From Streptomyces spiralis (lineage in GTDB: Bacteria > Actinomycetota > Actinomycetes > Streptomycetales > Streptomycetaceae), in NCBI RefSeq assembly GCF_014654675.1, contig NZ_BNBC01000027.1, positions 29,055 through 93,054 of the forward strand: a stretch of DNA of 64,000 nucleotides, given 5' to 3'. Of this stretch, positions 8,088 through 16,019 are shown one piece after another. How positions within the stretch are numbered: position 1 is the first letter of the stretch; each line of letters starts with the position of its first letter. Made by a program: the position numbers and the translations under genes. Under the pieces are notes generated by a model, which was not told the DNA's origin, ran no database searches, and was given only the letters and a program-made list of their open reading frames with translations.

Positions 8088-9512
8088 ATGACCGGGACAT
8101 CATCGCAGTCGTCACCAGGGGAGGCGGCGGCAGCAGGGCATGACAGCGTTGCCGGAGCCGGGGCGCCGCCCGCCGGAAGGCGAGCCGACGCCGGAGCTCG
8201 GGCAGGGACCGGGCCGGGGGCCGAGGACGGTGCGCGGGCGCGGCCGGTCTGGTCGCGGGACTTCGCGCTGTTCTTCGTCGCACGGGCCGTCGCCCGCCTC
8301 GGCGACACCATGCTGCCCGTCGCGCTCGCCGCGGGCCTGCTGGAACACGGGTACGGCGCGGGCGCGGTCGGCCTCGCCATGGCCTCGACGGCCGCCGCCT
8401 TCGCGGGACTGGTGGTCTTCGGCGGGGTCATCGCCGACCGGTTCAGCACCCGCAAACTGATGATCGGCGCCGACCTGGTCCGGCTCGGCACCCAGTCCCT
8501 GGCCGCCGTCCTCTTCTACTCCGGGCACGTGGTGCTCTGGGAGATCTGCGCGATCGGCTTCGCCAACGGTGTGGCCGGCGCGGTGTTCCAGCCCGGTGTG
8601 GCCAGTACGGTGCCCCGGCTCGCCGCCGACATCCAGGGGGCCAACGGCGCCATACGCATCGCCGAGTCCGCCGCCCAGCTCGCCGGCCCCGCCGTCGCCG
8701 GCCTCCTCGTCGGCTTCGCCTCGCCCGGCGGGGTGTTCGCGGCCCATGCCGCCACCTACGCGGTCAGCGCACTGTGCCTGCTGCTGCTCAGGCTGCCCCC
8801 GCTCCCCGCGGGCATGGACCCTGCGGCCGGTCACGGGTCGGGGACGTTCAAGGCCGACCTGGTCGAAGGATGGCGGGAGTTCAGAGCACGGACCTGGCTG
8901 TGGGGCGTCATCGCCGTCTGGTGCCTCTACATGATCGCCGTCTGGGGCCCGACCGTCCCGCTGGTGGCCACGGAAGTGGTCCAGCAGCACGGCCCGCGCT
9001 CCTACGGCCTGATCAACTCCGCCCTCGGCGCGGGCACCGTCGTCGGCGGCTTCCTCGCGCTGCGGCTGCGGCCCCGCCGCATGCTGCGCGCCGGTGCGGT
9101 CGCCCTCTTCGCCTTCGTCTGGTTCCCGGCGGCCGTCGGGGCCGGCCTGGGGGTGCCCCTGATGGCCGCGGGCGCCGCCGTCGCCGGGGCCGGAATGTCG
9201 TTCTGGGGCGTGATGTGGGCGACCAGCGTCCAGACACAGGTTCCGCCGGACGTCCTCAACCGCATCCACGCCTACGACGTGGCGGGCTCCCTGGCCATGA
9301 TGCCCGTCGGCCAGGCCCTCGCCGGGCCCGCCGCCTCGGCCCTGGGCGCCGGTCACGTGCTGCTGGTGTCCGCCGCGATCAGCCTGGTCGTACCGACCGC
9401 GCTGCTCGCGGTCCCCGCGATACGCGACCTGATACGCGCCGACGCACGGCCTCCCGCCCGCCCCCCGGGTGCGGCGGCCGGACCCGGGCGGGCGCACCCG
9501 GAGAGGCGGTAG
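8088..9512 (+). CDS. MFS transporter, EntS/YfiS-like exporter
   Basis: A 474-residue major facilitator with about 12 predicted membrane segments from residue 60 onward. It has an early RFST loop between helices (VIADRFSTRKLMIGADLVRL) and a FARAVARLGD-type helix 1, as in the MFS_3 exporters of the enterobactin-exporter type. The first 55 residues are Gly/Ala-rich and probably disordered, and the C-terminus has an Ala/Pro/Arg tail. The substrate is not evident. The ATG lies behind a G-rich stretch (GGAGCGTCAAGGGG) that includes a weak ribosome site. Confidence 0.85.
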   Translation: MTGTSSQSSPGEAAAAGHDSVAGAGAPPAGRRADAGARAGTGPGAEDGARARPVWSRDFALFFVARAVARLGDTMLPVALAAGLLEHGYGAGAVGLAMASTAAAFAGLVVFGGVIADRFSTRKLMIGADLVRLGTQSLAAVLFYSGHVVLWEICAIGFANGVAGAVFQPGVASTVPRLAADIQGANGAIRIAESAAQLAGPAVAGLLVGFASPGGVFAAHAATYAVSALCLLLLRLPPLPAGMDPAAGHGSGTFKADLVEGWREFRARTWLWGVIAVWCLYMIAVWGPTVPLVATEVVQQHGPRSYGLINSALGAGTVVGGFLALRLRPRRMLRAGAVALFAFVWFPAAVGAGLGVPLMAAGAAVAGAGMSFWGVMWATSVQTQVPPDVLNRIHAYDVAGSLAMMPVGQALAGPAASALGAGHVLLVSAAISLVVPTALLAVPAIRDLIRADARPPARPPGAAAGPGRAHPERR

Positions 9513-9566
9513 CCCGACGAACGGGCACCGCGACCCCATCGGTTCTCGGGCGCGCCCCGACGGTTC

Positions 9567-10487
9567 TCAGGCGCGCTCCGACCCCGGCCCGCCGCCGAGG
9601 AACGCCGAGATCCGCTCCCGCAGCGACCGGGCGTCGAGCCCGTGCGCGGCGGTGTGCTCCGCGACGGTCCCGTAGCGCCGCAGTTCGGCGCGGCCCACAC
9701 CGAGACCCATGACGCGGTGCGGGACGTCGGACAGCGCGTCGTTCGCGGCGGCCGTCGACGTGCCCGCCAGGTACGGCTCGACGAGGACGACATCGGCCCC
9801 GGCCGTCCGAGTGGCCCGCCGCAGGGCGGCCGCGTCGAAGGGCCGTACGGTCGTCGCGTACAGCACGGTCACGTCGAGCCCCTCGGTCGTGTCGAGCACC
9901 GCGTCGAGCATCGGTCCCACGGCGACCACGACACCGGAGCGGCCCTCGCGCACGGTGGTGAAGCGCTCCCCGTCGACGGGGCGCGCCTGCGCGTTGGACT
10001 GCACGGACAGCCGTACGTAGACCTTGTCGTCGCCCGCGGCGACCGCGTGCCGCAGCAGCGTCTCGGCCTCGTCCGGATGACCGGGCACATGGACGGTCCA
10101 GCCGTCCAGGGTGTCCAGCAGCGCCACATCGCCCGGCGCCATGTGGGTGTAGCCGCCCGCGGGCCAGTCGAAGGACGCGGCGGCGCTCACCAGCACCGCG
10201 CCCACGTCCTGGTGCCCGAGATCGAGTTTGACCTGCTCGAAGGGCCGCTCGACGAGGAAGCTCGCGAAGGTGTGCACCACCGGCCGCATCCCGGTCAGCG
10301 CCAGCCCCGCACCGGCGCCGACCAGGAGCTGCTCACGGATGCCCACATTGATCACCCGGTCGGGATGCCGGCGCCGGGCCTCGGCGAAGCCGTCCTTGCC
10401 GATCTCGGCGAGGACGACCGCGACCCGCGGATCCTCGTCGAGCAGGCGGGAGACGACGGGTGCGAAACGGTCACGCATGGTGTCCAT
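9567..10487 (-). CDS. Transketolase, C-terminal subunit
   Basis: A 306-residue protein carrying the pyrimidine-binding and C-terminal domains of a transketolase, encoded separately from the ThDP-binding half just upstream. Visible are the VAVVLAEIGKDG opening, the NVGIREQLLVGAGAGLAL block that contacts the cofactor of the partner chain, and VHTFASFLVERPFEQVK. Split transketolases act as heterodimers or heterotetramers, transferring two-carbon units in the pentose-phosphate pathway or in specialised sugar metabolism. It follows the N-terminal subunit gene after a 70-base gap on the minus strand. A second in-frame ATG nine bases downstream is an alternative start. Confidence 0.88.
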   Translation of the reverse strand: MDTMRDRFAPVVSRLLDEDPRVAVVLAEIGKDGFAEARRRHPDRVINVGIREQLLVGAGAGLALTGMRPVVHTFASFLVERPFEQVKLDLGHQDVGAVLVSAAASFDWPAGGYTHMAPGDVALLDTLDGWTVHVPGHPDEAETLLRHAVAAGDDKVYVRLSVQSNAQARPVDGERFTTVREGRSGVVVAVGPMLDAVLDTTEGLDVTVLYATTVRPFDAAALRRATRTAGADVVLVEPYLAGTSTAAANDALSDVPHRVMGLGVGRAELRRYGTVAEHTAAHGLDARSLRERISAFLGGGPGSERA

Positions 10488-10557
10488 GAGGGTGGACCCT
10501 TTCCAAGGAGAGGGAGGACGGGTGGAGACGGGTGGAGGAGGGGAGGAGGGCGGGAGG

Positions 10558-11265
10558 TCAGGCGTTCTTCGGCTCGACTCGGGCCACCACCACGTGCGGC
10601 CGGCCGGGATGCGGTGCGGTGAAGGCGGTGTACAGGGCCTCGTGGTCGCGGCCGTCGACCGTCAGCGCCGACCAGCCCGCCGCCTCGAAGCGGGCGGCGA
10701 TCCCGCCCGGACGGGCATGGCTGGCGGAGGCGTTGTCGACGACGACGGTGTGCAACTGCTCGAGTCCCGCCGGCCCGGCGAAGGCGATCGCCTCGTGGTT
10801 GCTGCCCTCGTCCAGTTCGGCGTCCCCGATCAGCGCCCACACCCGGGGCCGGTCGAGCCCCTGGGCGCGCAGCCCCAGGGCGGTGCCCACGGCGATCGGC
10901 AGTCCGTGCCCCAGCGACCCGCTGCCGATCTCGGCGCCCGGCACGAGGGTGCGGTCCGGATGGTGGCCGAGCGGGGAGTCGTAGGCGCCGAACTGCGGCA
11001 GCCAGTCCACCGGCAGGAAACCCTTCGCGGCGAGGACCGCGTAGTAGGCCATCGGGCCGTGCCCCTTCGACAGCAGGAACCGGTCCCGCTCCGGGTCCTC
11101 CCGCTGCTCCGGGCGGACCCGCAGCACCCGGTCGTAGAGCACCCAGAGCACGTCGAGCGTGGAGGTGGCGGCGGGTCCGTGCTTCTCGTCGCCCGTCATG
11201 AGCCCCATCAGCCGGGGCAGGTCGGCGTACCCGTGGGTGCGCCCGAGTTCTTCGGTGATCGTCAT
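10558..11265 (-). CDS. Transketolase, N-terminal (ThDP-binding) subunit
   Basis: A 235-residue protein equal to the first domain of transketolase. It has the substrate/cofactor block LSKGHGPMAYYAVLAAKGF, GSLGHGLPIAVGTALGLRAQ and the ThDP/Mg motif starting GDAELDEGSNHEA and ending in VVVDN. It is the first gene of the minus-strand pair with the C-terminal subunit. The start ATG lies only seven bases after a possible -10 box, so the message is probably leaderless. The promoter is a MerR/SoxR-type one (19-base spacer with a dyad), described separately, which suggests induction by redox stress. Confidence 0.88.
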   Translation of the reverse strand: MTITEELGRTHGYADLPRLMGLMTGDEKHGPAATSTLDVLWVLYDRVLRVRPEQREDPERDRFLLSKGHGPMAYYAVLAAKGFLPVDWLPQFGAYDSPLGHHPDRTLVPGAEIGSGSLGHGLPIAVGTALGLRAQGLDRPRVWALIGDAELDEGSNHEAIAFAGPAGLEQLHTVVVDNASASHARPGGIAARFEAAGWSALTVDGRDHEALYTAFTAPHPGRPHVVVARVEPKNA

Positions 11266-11272
11266 GCGTACG

Positions 11273-11303
11273 ATCGTGCGACCTCAACCAAACTTGAGGT
11301 CAA
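11273..11303 (-). promoter_or_regulatory. SoxR/MerR-like promoter of the split transketolase operon
   Basis: On the minus strand TTGACC (11303-11298) and CACGAT (11278-11273) form -35 and -10 boxes with a 19-base spacer. This over-long spacing is the hallmark of MerR-family activator promoters. The spacer holds a dyad with arms ACCTCAA (11281-11287 on plus) and TTGAGGT (11294-11300) six bases apart. This matches the CCTCAA-N6-TTGAGG core of the SoxR box. The ATG starts about eight bases after the -10. Confidence 0.65.
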
Positions 11304-11434
11304 GTGCAGTTGTCTCCCTGGGCAGAGGAAGCCTCGCCGAGCGCGCGGCCAAAAGGGGTGCGCGACCATCGGCCCGAGTGCGGTATTGTTTTCCTGCGCG
11401 TTCGGCCGCGGGAAACCCCAGGTCAGACGGGCAA

Positions 11435-11508
<74 letters not shown>

Positions 11509-11528
11509 CTGGAGACAGTTGCAGGTCA

Positions 11529-11560
11529 GGGCCGGTTTCGGAGGCATCCGAAACCGGCCC
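11529..11560 (+). terminator. Hairpin terminator after tRNA-Pro
   Basis: A perfect 13-bp inverted repeat: GGGCCGGTTTCGG (11529-11541), a six-base loop AGGCAT, and CCGAAACCGGCCC (11548-11560), followed by TTGATCATTCTT. The position just downstream of the tRNA and the stable stem fit a rho-independent-type terminator; the T run is short, as is usual in Streptomyces. Confidence 0.8.
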
Positions 11561-11614
11561 TTGATCATTCTTGGGGACCACTGGGGGACGGCGTCCTTGA
11601 CCGAGGTCAGCGGG

Positions 11615-12124
11615 TCACGCCGGCGGTCGGGGCAGCTTCCAGTCTTTTCGGACGTACTGGCTCATGTGCGCATCCGGATGGCGCTGGAGGTAGTTCTGGT
11701 GCTCAGGTTCCGCTTCCCAGAACGTGCCGGACGGCACGACCTCCGTAACCAGCCTCCCCGGCCATAATCCCGACGCGTCGGAGTCCGTGATCACCGCGCC
11801 CGCGATGCGTCGCTGTTCCTCGTTCAGGTAGAAGATCGCGGACCTGAAGGTCAAGCCGATGTCGTCGCCCTGCCGGTTCAACGTGGTGGGGTCGTGGATC
11901 CGGAAGAAGAACTCCAGGATGCTGCGGTAGTCCGTCCCGGACGGGTCGTACGTGACCTCGACCGCCTCCGCATGGTTCCCGTGGTTTCGGTATGTCGGTT
12001 CCACCACCTCGCCACCGGTGTAGCCGACACGGGTGCCCACGACACCCGGGAGCCGGCGGAACAGCTCCTGCATGCCCCAGAAGCATCCGCCCGCCAGCAC
12101 CGCGTACCCCTTCGCTGGCACCAC
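11615..12124 (-). CDS. msrA: Peptide methionine sulfoxide reductase MsrA (single-cysteine form)
   Basis: Reduces methionine-S-sulfoxide in proteins. The 169-residue protein has the catalytic motif GGCFWGM (Cys14), GYTGG, YRNHGNHAEAVEV and the EPEHQNYLQRHP block. GTG 12124 has GGAGG eight bases upstream. Cys14 is the only cysteine: the resolving cysteine found near the end of many MsrAs (TCHF in the second copy at 21089-21643) is replaced by HMSQY here. The enzyme must therefore be recycled by an external thiol such as mycothiol/mycoredoxin, which is inference from 1-Cys Msr enzymes. It is the first gene after the tRNA and points away from the DUF5709 gene. Confidence 0.93.
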   Translation of the reverse strand: MVPAKGYAVLAGGCFWGMQELFRRLPGVVGTRVGYTGGEVVEPTYRNHGNHAEAVEVTYDPSGTDYRSILEFFFRIHDPTTLNRQGDDIGLTFRSAIFYLNEEQRRIAGAVITDSDASGLWPGRLVTEVVPSGTFWEAEPEHQNYLQRHPDAHMSQYVRKDWKLPRPPA

Positions 12125-12548
12125 GTCGTGTTCCTCCTTCGGTGAGGCCGGAATCGACTGAGGCCGTCCGACACGAGACCGGCCTCGACGGCGAGGGCCG
12201 CCCTTTCGCCACATCGCGGCAGCCGGACAGGGCTCTCGACTCCATGGCGCCGAACCGCCGGCTGGTTCACCGTTAGCTGCCTCGACGGCGGACTCCTTAC
12301 CCGGCGTCTGCAGGTGCCCGGGCCGGGGGACTGCGCGAGCGGGGCCGGTCCGGAAGGTGAGAATGCGGCGGGGCAGCCCCGAGGGGCGTCCTCAGCACTT
12401 GGCTGGAGCCGATGGCCGGCCACCTGGGCGACCATGCCGGATAGACGCGTCGTCGACACCGGGCCTCTTGAATGGCCTTCTCCCGCCTGCGCCGTCACAG
12501 AAGTGCCGGCACGAGATGTCGCGGGGCTCCGACGGCATGGAGGCCGTA
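12125..12548. other. Intergenic region between msrA and the DUF5709 gene
   Basis: A 424-base divergent spacer. No conserved reading frame, RNA gene or clear dyad was recognised. It should contain promoters for both flanking genes. I looked for a GTTT-N15-GGGTA-type SigB stress promoter before the DUF5709 gene and did not find a convincing one. Confidence 0.5.
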
Positions 12549-13010
12549 ATGACTTCACCGGACAATTTCCAGCCCTACGAGGACGTGACCGCCTCCAACC
12601 CCCTGCGCTCGCAGGAGGAGTACGACGAGGACGAGCTGGGAGAGGACGTCCTGGACCGGGGTTACTCACCCGCCAATGCGCCTCTGGCCGTCAATGACTG
12701 GGGCGTCACTGCGAGGGAAGGCGCCTCCCACGAGGACCTCACGCACCGGCTCAGGCGCGAGGTGCCGGAGGTCAGCGCATCGGACGAAGGCGACGGGCTG
12801 GGCGACACGATCGGCACGGACGGTGAGCTCATCGACGACCAGGTCGGCGACGAGCGCGCGGGGCGCCTCCTCGGCTGGGACACGGACGTGCTCGCCGAGG
12901 GATACGACGGCGACGACTACTGGGCGCGGGACGTGGGCATCGACAACGGTGCAGCCTCCGCCGAGGAGGCGGCTGTCCATGTGGTGCCTGAAACCCGAGA
13001 GAACTCCTGA
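12549..13010 (+). CDS. DUF5709 family protein
   Basis: A 153-residue, very acidic soluble protein. It matches the DUF5709 pattern: an N-terminal DVLDRGYSPANAPL, then WGVTAREGASHEDLTHRLRR, AGRLL, and the signature DVGIDNGAASAEEAAVHVV at the C-terminus. The function is unknown; the family is widespread in actinobacteria and often sits near stress-response genes. ATG 12549 has GGAGG five bases upstream; ATG 12537 is also in frame. The next gene encodes a sigma factor. Confidence 0.85.
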   Translation: MTSPDNFQPYEDVTASNPLRSQEEYDEDELGEDVLDRGYSPANAPLAVNDWGVTAREGASHEDLTHRLRREVPEVSASDEGDGLGDTIGTDGELIDDQVGDERAGRLLGWDTDVLAEGYDGDDYWARDVGIDNGAASAEEAAVHVVPETRENS

Positions 13011-13217
13011 GCGACCGTCTGCCCACCGACTGGGCCAGTGGGCGGAATCCCCCTCCGGGCCGCGCGCGAGTCGCTCGTCGAAATACGCCGGAAACCCCGT
13101 CCGTGAAATCCCCGGATGTGCGCACGGCGAAAGAGAGAACAGCGACTTCCCGTAGACGTCCTGTAGATGGTCTCGTGTTCGGCTTGAGTGCACGAGATGA
13201 CCTGGGGATTGAAGGCC

Positions 13218-13931
13218 ATGCACTCTACGGATTTCAGAAGAACGCGCCGCTCGGCTGCGAACGAACATGCCGGAACCAGCGGCAGCGCCCCGGCAGCAGG
13301 GTCCGCCAAGGGCCGGAGGCAACTCGACCCGGAGTCCGCCGCCTGGGTGGACGCGCTCGGGGACGGTCATGGGCCGCGGTACGAGCAGGCTTGCACGCGG
13401 CTGCACGAACTGCTGGTGCGGATTGCCATGGACGAAGTGTTCCGCCGGGGTCCTCGTCACCGAATCACCGGGCCCGAGCTGAACGACCTCGCCCACCAGG
13501 CGGCCGCCGACGCTCTGATGAGGATCACGCACAAAATCCGGGAATTTCGAGGCGACGCCAGGTTCACCACATGGGCATTTCGATTTGTCGTACTCGAGGT
13601 GTCCAGCAAGCTGGGCCGCCATTTCGCGCGTGTTTCGAACGCATGGTTCGACTCGGACGAATGGGCGCAGGTACCCGACCGCTCCGGAACCGACCCCGTC
13701 GACCACTGGCAGGCGCGAGAGCTGGTCGAAGCTGTGCGCAACGTGGTCGAGACTGTACTGAGCGCCCATCAGCGGCAGGTCTTCACCGCCGTCGTCAACG
13801 GGGTCCCCCTGGAAACGCTTGCCGGTGAGCTGGGGACGAACCGCAACGCGCTCTACAAGACGATGTTCGACGCCCGTAAGAAACTGCGAGCTCAGCTGAT
13901 CGCGGGCGGACATCTCAGCGCTGCGGGCTGA
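13218..13931 (+). CDS. ECF-like RNA polymerase sigma factor
   Basis: A 237-residue sigma-70 family protein. Region 2 is seen in ITGPELNDLAHQAAADALMRI and FRGDARFTTWAFRFVVLEV; region 4 in LSAHQRQVFTAVVNGVPLETLAGELGTNRNALYKTMFDARKKLR. The N-terminal 50 residues are Ser/Ala/Arg-rich. I chose ATG 13218; a GTG-like in-frame start at 13188 gives ten more residues. The usual companion zinc-finger anti-sigma gene is missing downstream, where molybdoenzyme genes begin instead. It may direct transcription of this stress block; its promoter sequence is unknown. Confidence 0.85.
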   Translation: MHSTDFRRTRRSAANEHAGTSGSAPAAGSAKGRRQLDPESAAWVDALGDGHGPRYEQACTRLHELLVRIAMDEVFRRGPRHRITGPELNDLAHQAAADALMRITHKIREFRGDARFTTWAFRFVVLEVSSKLGRHFARVSNAWFDSDEWAQVPDRSGTDPVDHWQARELVEAVRNVVETVLSAHQRQVFTAVVNGVPLETLAGELGTNRNALYKTMFDARKKLRAQLIAGGHLSAAG

Positions 13932-14068
13932 TGCAGCGGCGGCCACGTCGGCCCGGGCCGCCACGAACTCACCTTTCCGAGGGGCCGGAGGTAAGATTTA
14001 AGGAGCCGCGGGCGCTCATTTCCGAAGGGGCCCACAAGGGCCGCCCCGGACTGACAAGGACGGCGAGC

Positions 14069-14668
14069 ATGACCTTCATCTCGCGCGGTTTCCACGGCCG
14101 AAGGCCGCCGGCGGGCACGAAATTGCCGCCCGGGCAGTACGAGACGACCGGCTTCCCGGTGCTCTCCGCCGGGCCCACTCCCCGCATCCCGAAAGACGAC
14201 TGGAAGCTGTCCGTGACCACGGAAGCCGGGAACCAGCACGTGTGGGACTGGGCAGGGCTGATGGCACTCCCGGCGGAGTCCCCCACCGTGGACCTGCACT
14301 GTGTGACGAAGTGGTCGAAGTTCGACACCGAATGGCAAGGGGTGTCCCTGGACGTTCTGCTCGCGGACGTGGAGACGGACGCGGAGAACGTCCTCGTCAC
14401 CTCGTACGGCGGCTACACCACGAACATCCCCCTCGCCGACCTGGTCGACGGCAAGGCGTGGATCGCCTATGGCTACGGGGGCAGCGACCTGGCGCCGGAA
14501 CACGGTGGCCCGGCCCGGCTGCTGGTCCCGCACCTGTACCTGTGGAAGTCCGCGAAGTGGGTGCGCGGGATCGAGCTGCGGCAGAGCGACACACCCGGCT
14601 TCTGGGAGAGCGCCGGCTACCACAACTACGGAGACCCATGGCGAGAGCAGCGGTACCAGGGAGACTAG
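14069..14668 (+). CDS. Sulfite-oxidase-like molybdopterin oxidoreductase
   Basis: A 199-residue protein made only of the molybdopterin-binding domain of the sulfite oxidase/MsrP (YedY) superfamily. The Mo-ligand cysteine is probably the one in DLHCVTKWSKFDTEW; other family marks are TSYGGYTTNIPLADL, GGPARLLVPHLYLWKSAKWV and the tail GFWESAGYHNYGDPW. There is no Tat or Sec signal, so it acts in the cytoplasm, unlike MsrP. The substrate is unknown (sulfite, an S-oxide or an N-oxide are options). Its end overlaps the start of the FAD reductase gene by 31 bases, so the two are surely made together. Confidence 0.9.
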   Translation: MTFISRGFHGRRPPAGTKLPPGQYETTGFPVLSAGPTPRIPKDDWKLSVTTEAGNQHVWDWAGLMALPAESPTVDLHCVTKWSKFDTEWQGVSLDVLLADVETDAENVLVTSYGGYTTNIPLADLVDGKAWIAYGYGGSDLAPEHGGPARLLVPHLYLWKSAKWVRGIELRQSDTPGFWESAGYHNYGDPWREQRYQGD

Positions 14669-15393
14669 GCGACCGGCTTCGGTGGCGGATCGCCGAGGTC
14701 ACGGACCGGCGCGTGGAGTCGGCGACGGCCGTCACCCTGACACTGGACCTGCCGGACTGGCCCGGGCACCTGGCCGGCCAGCACGTCGACGTCAGGCTGA
14801 CCGCGGAAGACGGCTACAGCACCCAGCGCAGCTACTCGATCGCCTCGGCCCCCAACGGCCGAGGCCTCGACCTGACGGTCCAGCGCACGCCCGGCGGAGA
14901 GGTGTCGCCCTACCTCGTGGACGAGCTCGTGCCCGGGGACCGACTGGAGCTGCGCGGGCCTGTCGGTGGCTGGTTCGTCTGGAGGCAGCAGCAGACGGAG
15001 CCGATTCTGCTGGTGGCGGGCGGATCGGGACTCGTGCCTCTGATGTGCATGATCCGCGCGCGCGAGGCGGTCGGCAGCCGGGTCCCCTTCCGGTTGTTGT
15101 ACGCGGTGCGGACCCCGTCGGACCTGCTGTACCGCTCGGAGCTCCGCGAAGGGGCGCCGGGGCTGGACACGACGTACCTCTACAGCAGAGAAGCCCCCGC
15201 GGACTCGCCGCGCCCGCCGGGGCGCATCGCCCCCGAGGACTTGGTCCGCGGCGGCTGGCCCCCCGACTTCGAGCCGACCTGCTATGTCTGCGGGCCCACG
15301 GCGTTCGTCGAGAAGACGGCCGCCTACCTGGTGCTCCTGGGACATGCACCCGAGCGAGTACGTACCGAGCGCTTCGGCGACAGTGGAGGTTGA
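14638..15393 (+). CDS. FAD-binding NAD(P)H oxidoreductase (ferredoxin-reductase type)
   Basis: A 251-residue flavoprotein of the ferredoxin-NADP reductase superfamily. It has the FAD motif RSYSIAS, the FAD-phosphate block GEVSPYLVDEL, the NAD(P) loop GGSGLVPLM and the terminal CYVCGPTAFVEKTA and ERFG. It lacks the fused 2Fe-2S domain common in relatives, so electrons must leave by another protein. ATG 14638 lies within the sulfite-oxidase-like gene; AC-GGAG lies five bases before it. It is probably the electron source for the molybdoenzyme. Confidence 0.9.
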   Translation: MARAAVPGRLGDRLRWRIAEVTDRRVESATAVTLTLDLPDWPGHLAGQHVDVRLTAEDGYSTQRSYSIASAPNGRGLDLTVQRTPGGEVSPYLVDELVPGDRLELRGPVGGWFVWRQQQTEPILLVAGGSGLVPLMCMIRAREAVGSRVPFRLLYAVRTPSDLLYRSELREGAPGLDTTYLYSREAPADSPRPPGRIAPEDLVRGGWPPDFEPTCYVCGPTAFVEKTAAYLVLLGHAPERVRTERFGDSGG

Positions 15394-15394
15394 G

Positions 15395-15703
15395 ATGGCG
15401 TCCGTGGAGGCCGGCGGCCCAGATGTGGACGATGCCCATGACGGGTATGTCGACGGAAACGCGCTGGCAGGGCCCCTGTCGGAGGTCTTCGCCGTTGATG
15501 TGACCGCCGCGACGTGCCGATGCGCCAACTGCGGCTGCACGGGCCCCCTCGCTTGCCTGCACGTGTACATGCATGCACCGGGTCTCGTCGCGCGCTGCCA
15601 GGAGTGCGGGAGGGTCGTGCTGCGTACGACGCGCACGAGAGACTCGGTCTGGCTCGACATGAGCGGCGCGGCCTCGCTTGCAATTCCACTGGGAGAGGCC
15701 TGA
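15395..15703 (+). CDS. DUF6510 cysteine-rich protein
   Basis: A 102-residue protein of the DUF6510 family, found with the two preceding genes in many actinobacteria. The conserved stretch begins VDGNALAGPLSEVFAVDVTA. It has seven cysteines: 41, 43, 46, 48, 54, 68 and 71. Cys43-x2-Cys46-Gly and Cys68-x2-Cys71-Gly resemble the metal knuckles of zinc ribbons and rubredoxins. The ATG is one base past the reductase stop with GGAGG five bases upstream, so it is tightly co-expressed. A role as metal-binding scaffold or electron shuttle is my inference; no function is known. Confidence 0.85.
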   Translation: MASVEAGGPDVDDAHDGYVDGNALAGPLSEVFAVDVTAATCRCANCGCTGPLACLHVYMHAPGLVARCQECGRVVLRTTRTRDSVWLDMSGAASLAIPLGEA

Positions 15704-15718
15704 GTGCCCGTGTACCGC

Positions 15719-16010
15719 TGCGCCAGTACTACTGGCTTCACTTCCTGGCCCGCATGACACTGGCGGAGCGGCCGGAACCGGAGGCTGCGGGGAATTCGAT
15801 CCCCGGCCACGAGCCGGCCGGGGTGGTCAGCGCCTTCGGCGAGACACCCCCTAGGGCACGGGCTGAGTACGTGGCCGTCGAGGCACGCAACCTCGCGCCG
15901 CTGCCGGGTGATGTCGACTTCCCGGGGGCGCGAGTCTGCCGATCTCCGGTCTGACCGCTCACGAGTTCGTCGACCTCGACGACGACGCCCTCGAAGTCCA
16001 CGACTTCGAC
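15719..16010 (+). pseudogene. Remnant of an NADP-dependent quinone oxidoreductase (MDR) gene
   Basis: Traces of a zinc-independent medium-chain dehydrogenase are visible: IPGHEPAGVVSAFGE, then, after loss of about 25 residues, RAEYVAVEARNLAPLPGDVDF. A frameshift near 15935 is followed by LPISGLTAHEF and a short acidic tail. Neither the start of the gene nor the Rossmann loop survives. This decayed piece lies between DUF6510 and the convergent MOSC gene. Confidence 0.55.
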
Positions 16011-16019
16011 GGCGATCGG

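Noticed and set aside
12125..12548. Search for a SigB-type stress promoter before the DUF5709 gene.
   Set aside because: No GTTT-N15-GGGTA-like pair with proper spacing was seen.
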